The position numbers were made by a program, and so were the translations under genes. This document shows, in pieces, positions 48,201 through 58,805 of a stretch of DNA of 64,000 bases; the first letter of the stretch is position 1; each line of letters starts with the position of its first letter. Source of the DNA: Branchiostoma floridae (lineage: Eukaryota > Chordata > Leptocardii > Amphioxiformes > Branchiostomatidae). The stretch covers positions 13,984,850-14,048,849 of the forward strand of contig NC_049979.1 of NCBI RefSeq assembly GCF_000003815.2, given 5' to 3'. A model generated the notes under the pieces. That model saw only the letters and a list, made by a program, of their open reading frames with translations. It searched no databases and had not been told where the DNA came from.

Positions 48201-51200
48201 ACGCGTATGCCCGCACACATACACACGTGCACATATACAGAAAAACGCTCACACAAACACAATACAATATCTCCATTTTTCATGGAGGTAAGAAGGCGGC
48301 AGTTCCTAAGTTCATGTTCTCTTGTTGTGCCCCTTGCCTTGCTTGAGCCTATTATTTGCAGTTTTTGTTCTTCGTAGGACAGCTTGGCATGTGGAAACAA
48401 GACCTACTCACATATCAAATACAAATACACTTTAATCCAACTATACCTTTGTGAGTTGTTGTCAAAGGTTAACATGGACCAATCTGTACTGAACAACGGT
48501 CCTTAACAATCATAGTTCACAGAACCAGTGTCAAACAAGTTATCAGAAGTAGTGATTTACACTGGCAACATGATATGATAAAAGATTAACACATTAACAT
48601 AACATACTAGACCAGTATATAATCACAGTATCTACCAAGTAACCTATCCCTACCATCTTTGTTACAAGAATTTTGTTACGCAGATTTGCAACTGCGGAAA
48701 GCCATGACACACAAAAGTCAGCTAGAAAGCACCCCCATCACTGCATGGCTATCATACCATATGACTCATGATCAGAGAGCTCGCAATAACAACACACCAT
48801 CTGCCTTGGAAAGGTTCACGTCACTGGCTATTGGCATCATAGCCAGCCAATAACCAGGTGACTTTCTCGGCTCAAGTAGCCATAAAAAACAAACACTCCT
48901 TAGGACATATACTATTAGCCAATCATGTTTTGCAGAGGGTTATATTTTTTTCATGATTCTGAATTGCTGATAATTTGTGCAAGGGCAAAGGTTGACCCAG
49001 TAGTATTTGAATGTGTACCTTGTACATATCACTTTTCAGGTTAGAACAAGCCATCTAATACCCCATGCAATTACCTTATTTACAAAGATAACTATCTTAG
49101 CATTTCTGTTATTTTCCCAGGATATGTTTTACAATTTGCTTGATATCACAGTCCCACACTAAAAATTGATTGTGCTTACCAGTATGTATTTGTTCACGAA
49201 TATGTGACCTGAGTATTCCAAGACTACAAAATACAGTGTGCATGTGTTGTGAATTTACACAAAAACTACGCAGGTATACGATATAAGACAACAATTTTTT
49301 TTTTACATCATTTAACCTCAAGTTATGTTGTAGATATTCACAAAGTACATATAGTTACCACATTTTTGAAATTCCAGTTGTCCTCGGAGGTTAATTTACC
49401 CACCCGCATCTCATCGAAACATCATAATCGTACATATCTGACAATTGTGCTGCTGGGCATGGAAAATGTTCAATGAGCCTCTCTCCTTTTATACCATCAA
49501 TGTGGGATCTGTAGGGCTGTGTTACTTGAACCACCTGTCAGAGTGGCTTGGGCAATTAGAGTCAATTTCCAGGAAGGAATGCTACCACATTTCTAGGAAA
49601 AGGGAATTCATACTTGCATTACAAAATTACCTTGGGAGGGTTCTATGTTTCTAAAGGGCCTTTTATAATTAGTTTTGTGCTTGCTAAAAATCCTATGACT
49701 TGATGCGTCCATTGAATCTGTTATAAATGTTGATAAAGAACCTCTTCTATCAGAACTTAAAACTTAACAGACAAGTGATATAAAATGGTACCTAAGTGTT
49801 AAGCTTGAACTATTAGCTCAATAAACTAGACATATGTCTTCTATCAAGTTTTCATTCTTACCTTTTCAGCTTCTTACTGATAGGGCCTCCAGGGTCTGAC
49901 CTGCAGCAACACAAAACAATATGATTAATACATAGGTTACAGTATGCATACAGATGAGACAGAGGAACTTCCTGCCAAAAACTGTTACTTCTGATGAATT
50001 ACTACTGGAGGTCCCATGTTTAAGGAGAGCAACACCTAACACATGTTTTAAGAACCCACCACACTAATCTTCAAGTTAAAGCAAGGGTCCATTTCAATGT
50101 GAGTGGATCAAACCTGTCTGTCTATCTGGCCTTATACTGCTTGAGCAACATCAGCATTGTTATGTGTATGACCTGCCAGTCATCTACGCATCACAAGGAC
50201 CTGTCTGTTCAGGTAGCAAGTATCCAATTGCATGGGGGTCAAGATCCTACAGGTGGTTTTCTTTTTATTTCTGTTATAGATCTACATTGTACATCATTTT
50301 TCATATGTCTAATACAGGTGGATCATAGATTATGGTGCCCCATTGCATGAGGTCAAAAGCTCATGGACAGTTTCCTTGATTGACGAAGGACAATTATCCA
50401 CTTGTAAATTGGACACACATCTTGTTTCGCCCATCACATGAGTGACAGTCAGGTATGAGCCATTAGCTGTTACTTGTCTAAATTATGTTTTTACTTCAAA
50501 AGCAACAGAAGTTATCAAGCTAAGGGACAATTGGTGGCTTGGGGATATGTGGCTGCTTGAATGGTTGGAAGAATGGTGTCCCTTACACGACATCGTGACC
50601 GGTAGGTGGTCTCCTTTGTTAGGAAGGAGGAACTATCCTCTGTAAACAGCATGGATATGTCTAATGCTACAGATCACATGAGGAACAGTCAAACTATTAA
50701 TATACACAAAAATCACTTTCAACTTTGGTCCAAAATCATGGCCTGTGTACTGTTCCTTTCAGGAAAATGTAGTTACTAGTTCAAGAAAAAAAACAAAACA
50801 AAGATGCTTGCATAGTCAACTTAAAGATTCTTTTTTTTTTGATGACCAGAATGATATACAAGTTCTGATATTTCCTTTGAGTTTCTAACCTACTCATTAA
50901 AAAAGTACAAAAGACCAATTACTACATGTGTTGTTGTAGTATGTGGCAAAAAGGCACATATAGCCTATCATATAGGTTCTCATACTTGGCTTCCCCCTTT
51001 TTGACATCTGGTTTGTTTTGTCTCCTGTTCTGTTTGAAATCCTGGTAACTAAACCAACATGACCCAAGAGGACAAAACAATCACCACAGAAACAGCCTGT
51101 CCCAATATTACACAGACAACAAAAATAGAATGCACGATAATCATCAATTACAGCACAATTATTCCATCCATTACATTTCCTGCCTGGCAACCACAATTAA

Positions 51201-54200
51201 ATGTTCACACAAGCACATTTTAACTTAATATCCTTGTTCCACCTAATGGAACATTCAGTTCTATATGAATCTCTGCTATCACTGGTGAAGTCAGATTTCC
51301 ACTGTAACACCCTTGTTATTCTTACAATTCAGCCGAGGCAAGAGTGACTATCAAGTCAAAATAGAACACAGAAATACTAAAACACAGAGCAAACAGGGCA
51401 GTGGAGGAAAACTTGGCACCTCTGTACCTGTAATGCCCTGGCTTAGTAATGCGGACACCCAAAGTTTCCCACTGTATATCTTCATCCGTAGCTAAATTTT
51501 GAAACTACATCCTCTCACCTTTTGGTAACTGGAAGGGACAATCTCCGCCGAAACTTCACCAAACGTTTTTCCATGGCATAGAACACCATGCTAGTCATGT
51601 TACCACCCGAAACAAGACGCATAACAACTCATTTTCACAAGTTATGTGTGCAAGCTAGCCGCTAGGTCATTCTGTTAGAATAGTTCCAGGTGAGTAGCAC
51701 AACAATAAGGTGGCATGACACATGAGGTGATATACTTAGCCACACCCCTCATGGTCACGCCCCCTGTACACAGGCCCTGCTCCCATTGGTTGATGTCCTG
51801 ACCTGAATAGGATCTCCCATGCTCCACCCTCGTACCTTAGGGACAGTCTGCTTACCATACAGGTAGTGCCACTTACTGTTTATCATGCTGAAATGCATTG
51901 CACAGTTCTTGCTAAGTAAGCACTACACCAAAAAATGAGTGAGTCAGGAAATGTCTTCTTAGTAGAAACATTGCAGAGTTTAAAAAAGAAAGTAACGTAC
52001 GCTACAGAACTCAAGACAAGAATAATGGCTCTTCATAGTCTTTAGTGGCTTCCCAAATAACTGAATACTTTTGTAAATAAGGTTGTTTACTTAGCAAATA
52101 CCTGTCTTGGCATACAAAACGGGTTGAATGAATGAATGAATGAACGGTTACCTTGACCACATCAAAACTACATTTGGCTATACTGACTCATCCATGATTA
52201 ATGTAATGAAGGTAAACACTTCAAGGTTACATAAATGTGTCTGACCTCAATAACAGTACAAAATATTTGAATGTAAGGACAATCACCATTCTGTCACATT
52301 GTTTTCAAATGTTCCTCTTACTATGATTAGGAGAAATTTGCTGTGAGTAGGTGCAAAGCATCCTGAACAGATTAAGATAATGAAAATTGTCCTGCTTAAT
52401 TCATTATCATTTTAAGATATCACCATGGAAACACAGTAAGATACAATATTGACATTACATACAATGTTTTATTTGAGCTTACTGCTATCACTAAATGAGA
52501 CATGAGTTGTACAACAGCAGCTCCACATATTTGTTGTTGTGTCTTTGTTTCCCAGTTTTGGACTTTCTGCTTACTACATCCTTTCCCTTAATGTGAACAT
52601 TGTGATGAACAAGCATAGCTGTACAGGCTGGATCGTCATCAGTACGCTGGATACTGTCCTGGCTTTTATCCTTGGTTGGTGGGAAACGAATATAGTCGTA
52701 TAGAAGCGCACCTCTGCTAGTTGACACAAATGAAGTATATTTCGACCATTGCAATGGCTGATATCTCAAGATATGTCAGTAGATCCAGTGAACAACCAGT
52801 GCAGACAAGTGCAAAGCCCTCACCAACATAATACTAATCCTAATAGCTGGCAGCAGCCTGTGCCCACCTACAGGGCAATTGCTTTCTAAATAGAGGATCT
52901 ATTTTCGGCCTTATTTTGTTAACCCCATTCTTGCACTTGACCTTAAAGCCTTTCAATAACTCCTGACAAGTGCCTCATATCCCAGCAAGGGAGATAAAAT
53001 TCTGTAAAAGGGGGGATCAAATCCTGATAGAGATAATGAAATATGCATTGAAAAAAAACATGAATGTGAAACGAATACTGAAAACACAATTTTTACTGGA
53101 AGTGAAACATGCTGCTATAGGAAGTGAAACATGCTGCTATATGCTGCTGCTTGAGGTTACAGAATGCACTAAGTCTTGTAGAGTGTGAGTCCACTCCTAT
53201 TTATGTAAGTATCAAGCCGAAGTAATGGATTTTATATAGCTTTTCACTAGTAATTTGGCAAGGCTTTACTAAGGTCCAGAGAAATGTTTCAATCAGAGCA
53301 GAGATACTTCAAGTCTGGCACTCACTACAACCATCTGCAAGTACCAGTACTCTAGGTTTTGGAGAAGCAAGCTTGCAGGAACTTTCATCTTGAGGACTGG
53401 CCAGTGCATTAATGGATAGTCTAGATCAATGGAATGCACTCTGAACAAGGCTCATTTGTTGGACATCCCACAAAATAGGACAAACTCCTGACAGAAGAAT
53501 AATGTCTGATGTGAGGATAAGAACAGTTCTTCCAAAGCTAGGAGAATAATTTGTCTGACTCTGTGACAAAATACTCAATGTACATTATTGCTATACATTA
53601 ATGACATTAACATTGCAATACAATTGCTGCATCATCAGCTTATCTTCCAGTGAATTCCATGAATTTAGTAATGTATATGATAAGATATTTGTCAGACACT
53701 TGTATCTATTTTCAAAGAATTCTTCAAACATATTAACTATCAAGACGTCAAAATTGTATTCCTCACCACAAGTGCAAGACTCAGATAAACACTCTCCTGT
53801 TTTGAAGTTGATGGTGAATTTTGCCTGCTTACACATGAGTCTAGTACAGTATATCAGCTATAACCTACTACTACTAGTAATACTGTCCCTCTCAAGGCTT
53901 TCTTGACCAAATACAGATAACTAGCCTCTATAGGCCCTTTCTCCTACTGCCAAGATGGATCAAGAGCTTAACTTTCTTGCCACTATTGTTGCTGATTAAC
54001 TTGACACATGAGCACTTAGCCTATACCAAGCACAACCTGCCCAAGCCTGTGCAATCTGTTCCAGAGAAGTGGTCAGCTACAGAAACAAAACCCTGAAGGA
54101 CAATCCTCATTAGTCAACACACACACACACACACACACACACCAGGACAGGGAGCCTTGGTACAGATTAGCATGAGTGCCTTTACTTTACTTACTTATCT

Positions 54201-56609
54201 GTATCTACATAGACAGTTTAACCGCCATTCGGCGTAACACAGACACACACACACACACACCAGGACAGGGAGCCTGGGTACATATTAGCATAAATATAAC
54301 TGACCTACTAACAAATCATTCGAGATAAAACTGGAAATACTGCATTTAGGCTACAGTCACCTTACATATAAGTGGCAGCCCCATTGTTATGTGTACACTC
54401 AGGCATTGGTGTCAAGGGTCAGAGTCCGAGAGGTCTTTATCTATACCTGAACAATATGGAAGCAGGAAGTTATGCGGAACACAGCTGGTACATTTGCAGG
54501 TGTCAACCAGGACTTGTAAAGCCTAATGACATAATCAAAAATGTGGTCTTACAACTATGTCAGCCTTTCTGTGTGACAAAGAATTGGTCCTAGTACTGTT
54601 TAATTATATATACATGGGAGTACCTGAGGAGTCGACTTAAATGTACCATGCATAAGTTCACAAGCAGCAACAGCTGGATGTTTGACCTGAAGGAATTTAT
54701 CCTCCACTGTTACTTTCATCTACAGTTTCCAACCTTCCTAGGCCAAGACACCAGGAATGCAATAGAATAGATGGCAAACAGCATACACAACTGGCATATA
54801 CATGTATACATTCATCAAAGGTAAAGGTGCAAGACCCCGTGACATACGAGCACCCTTGTACGACACAATAGCAGGTGCATGTACCACATGCCCTTCTGTC
54901 ATTCATGCTGAAACTTGCTTCTTCTCTGAAAAGTACACCCTTTACATCCTTGCTTCAAATCATAGGTGAACTAACACCCAACTGTTCAAAACTCCCAGCT
55001 TCAAACATACACCAAAGATCAGGAAAAAAAACCCTGTGGCTTTACTTTCACTGTTTCACAAAAACTGTGATTGCTGACCGATATATAAACAGTCAAAGCT
55101 ATAGGATGTTGAAAATAATACAAAGCAGCATTGAGCAAGCTAAGTAGTCTCCAAATTGATTACTTCATAGTGACCTATATCAGAAGTGTTGATAAAACAG
55201 TTGCCAGGCACAGGAGCTCTGAAGTCCAGGTGAATCCACCTGCCATGAACACTAAGCCTATGTACGTCAGTACGTGGCAGACTCGAGGTCTGCAGAACAG
55301 CAGAGCCAAAACGATGTTTACTCACTTTCTGCGTTGTCTCGACCTACTTTTGTTGGTGAAGTGGAGAGTGGAGATGCTTAAATGGCGGGTCTTGCTGTAG
55401 TATGCCATTCAGTACAAGTAGCTCACCAGCTTAGCTCACCACATGCTTATGTAAAGACCATCTGGTTCCTTTTCTCTGGAAACGTGAGTAGTGTTAACCC
55501 ACAGTGTGACTGGAGAATTGTGTTACACCTGAGAGGTCTTGCTTCACCTGCTTCCTTTCTGTTTAGTGGGAGGGGCACAATAAATCATGCGTACATTGTC
55601 AGCTGGCCCTGACTGGGGGAGGGATCTGTGCTATGATAGCTTGAGGTAGAGAACATTAGACGTTGTAAGAAAAAACCTATTGTTACAAAAAGTAAACTGT
55701 TACATTTATAGTAGTATTATGCTCGAGAACAGTTGTCTGTCCTCTAAAGAACTGCTGATGAATCTGTTTTAACATACATTGTACACCTCTCCATGGATCC
55801 AGACAGCGAAGGTTCAAGACCCAATTTGAATTTCCCCCAATCCTTTAACTAAAAGATTAAGATAGAGACTTAAAGCCAGAAGTCCTGTGTATGGGGATAG
55901 AATAGACATACATGTATGGTATCTAAACCTCAGGACATCTAAGAACCCAACATGTCGATAAGAGTTGACTCCATGTGTTTGGCTGAAGACACAAACCCAA
56001 GCATCAGTGGACTTCTAGCAAAAAAGCATTCCATTTCGTCGCAAGCAATTTGCCTTGAGTTTGACCTGCTTTACCTTTCAGTACTTACTTTATTATCAAA
56101 ATTTAATAGCCAACATAGAACTTTTCCTACATGTACGCCTACATGTACATGTGTACGTATGTGCATTTACATCCTGAGCTTGGCTGTGTTTTTCTCATAT
56201 TCAACCCATCAGCCTTCAATGTGTCTTAGCTGCAGGGGATTAGATCCTTCATAATCTTCCGACTTCAAGAACTGTTGCCTCTAATTTCCACATTAGGCAA
56301 CCACTTAAACAATATTTGGTGCCTATAGCAACTGTGCAGTGCTAAGAATAAACTTCTTCCTAGGCTTCCCCAGAATGATGTATCTTTGTAACAGTTGAGC
56401 TATAAACATTATTTTGTGATATGCTTACAAAATTTCTAATACGAAATTGTAATGACACAAAATTCTTAAGAAATCCTGTTTTTGAACCATGAATAAACAC
56501 AAGGTTACCGTAATACTTACTTCCTGCGTAGGGCCAGTAGATTTACCGTCAGGGAGTTGGAAGAGGAAGCCTGGATGCTGAGAGCTCTCTTGGTTCGACC
56601 GAGGGGCAT
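25575..56609 (-). CDS. GRAMD1: GRAMD1 / Aster non-vesicular cholesterol transporter
   Basis: Exons in transcript order: 56521-56609 (or alternative first exon 51519-51598), 49862-49900, 45689-45836, 44359-44379, 43306-43390, 42455-42558, 40021-40116, 39565-39645, one of 38824-38926 or 38604-38772, 37926-38050, possibly 34241-34318, 33812-33998, 31051-31239, 30766-30884, 30249-30388, 28341-(gap), 27186-27270, 26739-26849, 26112-26220, 25575-25667. Phases fit throughout except in the N gap. The product is about 750-790 aa, near vertebrate GRAMD1A/B. It has an N-terminal GRAM domain, an acidic/serine-rich linker, an ASTER (VASt) sterol-binding domain, one C-terminal membrane helix and a short helical tail. 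From family knowledge, Aster proteins sit in the ER, their GRAM domain senses cholesterol and phosphatidylserine at the plasma membrane, and the ASTER domain carries cholesterol to the ER. It looks like one copy standing for the vertebrate A/B/C paralogues, but this window alone cannot prove that. Confidence 0.93.
26212..26404. repeat. 96-bp tandem duplication covering a GRAMD1 splice acceptor
   Basis: Two near-identical 96-bp units, 26212-26307 and 26308-26404. They differ by one substitution and a one-base insertion. Each begins with the first nine coding bases of exon 26112-26220 and includes its CCCCCAG acceptor, so there is a second, complete acceptor copy at about 26316 in the intron. 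Confidence 0.92.
28341..31239 (-). CDS. GRAMD1: GRAMD1 ASTER/VASt sterol-binding domain, partly in N gap
   Basis: Exons 31051-31239, 30766-30884 and 30249-30388 encode the ASTER domain. Landmarks are GRKCINEVYNIPVDKLYEML, PWQDREDGDQTRQLTYTL, SFGPKTSASTETQ, GLFYVVDCEIVNGGIPYGEN and FYVLNRYCLNRVTSYQSRL. These follow vertebrate GRAMD1 closely. The segment that should follow (RKQPW .. FWSGLEDYF in vertebrates) is missing and must lie in the gap 28542-28785. The visible right part of the next exon, 28341-28541, resumes at RHLDKVSDACQPPTPRKKG and VRRRKRTSN, again as in vertebrates. From family knowledge, this domain holds one cholesterol molecule. Confidence 0.9.
28542..28785. other. Assembly gap of 244 N inside GRAMD1
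   Basis: N run cutting the exon that should encode the end of the ASTER domain. The exon's right part (28341-28541) is intact. Bases just right of the gap (28786-28860) do not continue the protein convincingly. Confidence 0.97.
29108..30020. mobile_element. piggyBac-like non-autonomous element (TTAA MITE)
   Basis: Perfect 16-bp terminal inverted repeats CCCTATCCAGACTGGG (29108-29123 and 30005-30020) flanked on both sides by TTAA (29104-29107 and 30021-30024). TTAA target duplication and a CCC start are hallmarks of the piggyBac superfamily. The 913-bp interior has no transposase frame. It holds two copies of ATCCAAGATGGC and several TGACGTCA-type palindromes. It sits in the GRAMD1 intron next to the N gap. 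Confidence 0.85.
32283..32356 (+). mobile_element. SINE-like short retroposon fragment with poly-A end
   Basis: Starts GGCTACACCAATTTAATTCG, continues GTTGGTTCTCGGAATCGCC and ends in 15 A. A second copy lies at 33435-33520 on the other strand with the same head and also an A tail, so both look like poly-A retroposons of one family. Confidence 0.6.
33435..33520 (-). mobile_element. SINE-like short retroposon fragment, opposite orientation
   Basis: On the minus strand it reads GGCCATACCAATTTAATTTG, then GTTGGTTCTCGGA, and ends in a 22-nt A tail (poly-T on plus). Its 5' 31 bases match the copy at 32283 with three differences; the 3' half is diverged. Confidence 0.6.
33812..38050 (-). CDS. GRAMD1: GRAMD1 acidic/serine-proline linker exons
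   Basis: Exon 37926-38050 (GSRTPQRAASPIPSPASSEP) and exon 33812-33998 (SSPPTPQSTSEQADIS .. DTSETEDDDI) encode a disordered linker between GRAM and ASTER domains. They are similar in composition to vertebrate GRAMD1 but poorly alignable. Donors are weak (ATG|GTTAGT) at 37926. A 78-bp candidate cassette exon (34241-34318; phases 0/0; acceptor CCACAG, donor CAG|GTTTAT) would add 26 mostly hydrophobic residues and is doubtful. Confidence 0.75.
35757..35870 (+). pseudogene. Possible LINE reverse-transcriptase remnant (YADD)
   Basis: In one plus frame 35757-35870 reads through FHSYADDIIYCPL, with YADD at 35809-35820, the catalytic box of reverse transcriptases. An in-frame stop lies just upstream and nothing else of the domain is clear. 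It may be chance. Confidence 0.3.
38604..38772 (-). CDS. GRAMD1: GRAMD1 alternative exon A (conserved form)
   Basis: Encodes PLSPSELWQYVHQSYG, then EELGLTSDDEDY and an acidic tail. Vertebrate GRAMD1 has PLCPKELWHFVHQCYG and ELGLTSDDEDY here, so this is the ancestral form. 169 bp, phase 0 in, phase 1 out. Its acceptor tract lies within a 51-nt intron after exon B. Confidence 0.9.
38824..38926 (-). CDS. GRAMD1: GRAMD1 alternative exon B (diverged duplicate)
   Basis: Encodes PLSPSELWQYFKLTNG, then EMDFSSEEEDSATDSK. It begins with the same ten residues as exon A and then diverges, ending in an acidic run. It has its own CCTCAG acceptor and CACAG|GTAAC donor, 103 bp, phase 0 in, phase 1 out, exactly as exon A. 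Using both exons would break the frame. Confidence 0.8.
39565..43390 (-). CDS. GRAMD1: GRAMD1 GRAM domain (four exons)
   Basis: Exons 43306-43390, 42455-42558, 40021-40116 and 39565-39645 encode the GRAM (PH-like) domain. Landmarks are FHKLFKHLPETERLLVDYSC, GRLYLTENWVCFYANIFRWE, DITSITKEKTAKVIPNAIQI and FTQRDSVYMMIFRIWQNALL. These align nearly end to end with vertebrate GRAMD1A/B. From family knowledge, this domain reads plasma-membrane cholesterol together with phosphatidylserine. The middle intron (40117-42454) contains a Harbinger-like MITE; a candidate LINE fragment lies just upstream, in the intron between the first two GRAM exons (42559-43305). Confidence 0.94.
41606..41963. mobile_element. 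Harbinger-like MITE
   Basis: Terminal inverted repeats of about 32 bp (left GGCCCAATCTACACACAG.., right end complement GGCACGATCTACACACAG..), each followed by a TTTT..CCGATATC core. Flanked by the 3-bp direct repeat TAA (41603-41605, 41964-41966). A TWA duplication and GGC start fit PIF/Harbinger. 358 bp, no coding frame, more GC-rich than the host intron, with internal palindromes such as CTTCCCGA-AG-TCGGGAAG. Confidence 0.8.
42571..42740 (+). pseudogene. Possible decayed LINE fragment
   Basis: A plus-strand open frame contains INLVIYLGATFDRQQSFRRA, which resembles the YLGVTFD..LSF segment after the reverse-transcriptase palm of many LINEs. Nothing else in the 151-codon frame is recognisable, so only this part is annotated. 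Confidence 0.3.
44359..44379 (-). CDS. GRAMD1: GRAMD1 21-nt microexon
   Basis: TTGCAG | seven codons for KSSNWYN | GTAAGT. It sits between NGKNSK (45689-45836) and MLHPTYKSK (43306-43390). Vertebrate GRAMD1 has KKSQSWYNVLSPTYK at this place, so the seven residues are conserved in meaning. Length is a multiple of three and both phases are 0, so skipping would keep the frame. Confidence 0.85.
44833..45036. mobile_element. Short TTAA-flanked MITE
   Basis: Inverted ends AGGCGCCCTCTCAC (left) and GGTGCACTCTCAC (complement of right), with GCGTC inside both. TTAA is present on each side (44829-44832 and 45037-45040), one base offset on the left. About 204 bp, non-coding, in a GRAMD1 intron. Confidence 0.6.
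45689..45836 (-). CDS. GRAMD1: GRAMD1 exon: N-terminal serine-rich segment
   Basis: Encodes PRVPHSKHSSADEG, then MVEKGTSGDRTPE and ending NGKNSK. The MVEKG and GKNSK strings match vertebrate GRAMD1B just ahead of the GRAM domain. Likely disordered and phosphorylated. Phase 2 in, phase 0 out. Confidence 0.88.
45837..49861 (-). other. GRAMD1 intron, no further coding signal
   Basis: A 4-kb AT-rich intron. Apart from the CA-rich tract at 48165-48260, I recognise nothing in it. A somewhat GC-richer block at 45995-46250 has an open frame without any known domain. Confidence 0.55.
48165..48260. repeat. CA-rich low-complexity tract
   Basis: Interrupted (CA)n with scattered CG steps (CACGCACGCTCACACACACA). 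It is intronic. Confidence 0.7.
49862..49900 (-). CDS. GRAMD1: GRAMD1 39-nt exon
   Basis: Flanked by CTGCAG and GTAAG, it encodes SDPGGPISKKLK with phases 2 to 2. It connects either first exon to 45689-45836, giving KKLK-SPRVPHSK, similar in style to the basic N-terminal text of vertebrate GRAMD1. Confidence 0.75.
51519..51598 (-). CDS. GRAMD1: GRAMD1 alternative first exon (proximal)
   Basis: ATG at 51598 opens 26 codons plus 2 nt (MTSMVFYAMEKRLVKFRRRL ..), ending in a strong AAAAG|GTGAGAG donor. It ends in phase 2, like the distal first exon, and so joins 49862-49900 in frame (..TKR-SDPGG). Its basic character is like the other start. No acceptor is needed if it is a first exon with its own promoter. 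Confidence 0.6.
53098..53141. repeat. 22-bp tandem duplication
   Basis: Two identical head-to-tail units beginning GGAAGTGAAACATGCTGC and ending TATA. It lies in a GRAMD1 intron. Confidence 0.85.
54117..54291. repeat. Duplicated (AC)n microsatellite with shared flank
   Basis: (AC)n at 54117-54142 and 54243-54260. Both are followed by CAGGACAGGGAGCCT then GGTACA-ATTAGCAT. The shared flank shows the block was duplicated, at about 120-bp spacing, before the copies diverged. Confidence 0.8.
56521..56609 (-). CDS. GRAMD1: GRAMD1 alternative first exon (distal)
   Basis: ATG at 56609 opens 29 codons plus 2 nt (MPLGRTKRALSIQASSSNS ..), ending at AA|GTAAGT. The phase-2 end joins the 39-nt exon 49862-49900 to give ..RRK-SDPGG. 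Vertebrate GRAMD1 also has basic/serine-rich, poorly conserved N-termini. A longer open frame in another phase upstream of this ATG is probably chance. Confidence 0.65.
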
Positions 56610-58761
56610 TTTGTAACTTCTTGCTACTGATTTGACTGGATGAAGTTCCGACTCCTCTATTGTTACTGACAAATGTTGGTAACCCTCCTCTTAGCACAGC
56701 AATGGCTGTCAGTCATATTTAGACAACACCCAGGGTGTTAGTTCGATAACATGCTTATCCTCCCTTACAGCCACCTCGAAGCATCAGTCTGGAAATGGAC
56801 CGAGTGATGGCAGGTCACACATAAAATCTCCTGGAAGCATTAGCCAGTGGATGGACCAGGTGATAGAGGTGGCGATAAATGAAGTAGGCAAATTGCGCCA
56901 CGCCAATGTCAGAGATACAATGCAGAGGCTTAGAGCTGTCGGCAGTCCAGCCTCCGAGGCATGATGGCCTTGCTGACGTGACGTACTTCGTAATTACCAC
57001 GGTGCCATGGCTTCCCAAATGCTATTTGCACAGTAATAAGCTGAAGGGGCTGAAGATGAAATTATTGCATTTATCACCAGATCAGTTCTATTTGGCTGCA
57101 GCTGTACATATACTCTGAAAAAATATTGTGACTAATCCTTTCTGAATGCTATGTTCCATATGGTGCATTCACATAACCCTTTATAGAAAGAGAGTGTGCT
57201 AACCACAATGGAAGAACCTTCTAATCAATACTTAACAAGCTGCTCCATTTAAATCTGTACTATGGCATGACCTCTCCATTTTAGCAAGCATCAACATTTT
57301 TTCCAAAGGATTGTGGATTAAAAGGTGCTGACCATGACAGATAAGTGGGCCAGGTAAATCTAATTCTTGCATTTTTACCTACAAGACCTTTTATTTGTTA
57401 TCAAGTGTTGAAAACAAAGCATGAAGCACAAGCACAGAATTTTGTCTTCTATCCAGCATATTAAAGTTGTCAGATCTGCTTCAAATATGCTAGTTTCAGG
57501 AAATAAATTGTAGCAGCTTGATTGAAACAATGTTCTGTCAATCATACTAGGTTCAATCTTTCAAACTTGTCAATCAAGACATTTACCTATCCAATCAAAA
57601 TGTCTATCTACATCCCTAAGTGCATACCATTCAGGAAGAAAGAAACAAACATTCAAACAGCTTTTCGCACATCTACAATGTAAGGACACAGTAACAAACA
57701 TTGTTGCGATTGATTTCAACAGAAAATAGTACAACTAATTCAACAGTACTAAGAAGGATAAAAAAGATTGCTATAAATTCCATTTTGCCAATGTCAATAT
57801 TCAACAAATAACTCAGTTAAGAATCATGAGGACTCCGAGGAGTTAGACTGATTTAACTTAGCAGGCCACCTCATCAGCTGTAACAGTTGTGCACCATGTT
57901 GATAATTTATTCACCAGTAAGATTCATACTAAACCCAATGCTGCATGTAAACTGTCTATACAAATGTCAACTCTTATCAGATAATACCTTCAGTTCAGAT
58001 GCTTGCAACTACTCCCCAAAATCAATAGTCTATTGGCAATCGTGATACCAAACATTGCAACAGTAACTTGTCACCTCATCTGCATTCACCGCAGGCACAT
58101 TCATCTCCAAGTAGTGCTGCAGCGGTGCAAGGAAGGCAAAGCTTACAGGTATTGGACATTGGGTATCTCGAAGTTAATATACTAGAACACGGATGTCTGA
58201 TACCCCTATTACAGGGATATCAGATGCAGACTTTCCAGCCTCTTGACTTCTACCTTCATTTGTACAGCGTGTGTGTGTGTGTTACCTGCCATAGCTTACT
58301 AAAAGTCCCCAAAGTACAAAAATTCATGATACATAAATCATACTTCCGTTATATCTATCCTAAGCTGATAAGCTGATATAAGCAGTTAACTGCTCTGGGC
58401 CATCCCATGAAAAGGGCATTGGGCATGGGGTATCTTGGGAGCTGAAATACTATGCTAAAGCCAAATATCCAATAGTGCTATTTCAAGAGCTTCCATCTCA
58501 GTCCAATTTGTACTGTTAAAACAATCATGAAGGTATCTCCAGAAAAGTGGAATGAATACACAAATGGCTACTTCAGTTTAGCTTGATGAAAATTAGGAAA
58601 AATAAAGATAGGAACTGTACAATATACAGATAATGTCAAATATACTAGGACATGTAGATACTTTTATTTTTATTTTTCTACTATGCATTTCTTATGCATT
58701 ATGCCCAATACAGCATAAAAATGACAATTGTCTTCTTTCAAAAGCAACACAAAGGACCTAC

Positions 58762-58805
58762 CTGTCTTCCGGTACAGGTGTGATGCATTCCTCACTGGAG
58801 GTGAG
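58762..58805 (-). CDS. GRAMD1: Candidate extra 5' exon of GRAMD1
   Basis: Between TCTCAG and a strong ACAG|GTAGG donor it encodes LTSSEECITPVPEDR. It ends in phase 2, so it could splice to 49862-49900 (EDR-SDPGG). No in-frame methionine is present, so a further upstream exon would be needed. The acceptor choice is uncertain (58805 or 58821). Confidence 0.3.

Larger units (their letters stand above)
51599..56520 (-). other. GRAMD1 5' intron / upstream of proximal first exon
   Basis: Holds the presumed promoter of the proximal first exon near 51600-51900, then AT-rich sequence with the tandem repeats listed separately. Open frames here (for example 53591-53836 minus) show no recognisable domain. 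Confidence 0.5.

Noticed and set aside
50442-50645. Tryptophan-rich plus-strand frame (WWLGDMWLLEWLEEW)
   Set aside because: Striking composition but short, with no start context or homologue I recognise.
53591-53906. Overlapping 81- and 101-codon frames on opposite strands
   Set aside because: No similarity to anything I know and no splice context; AT-rich chance frames.
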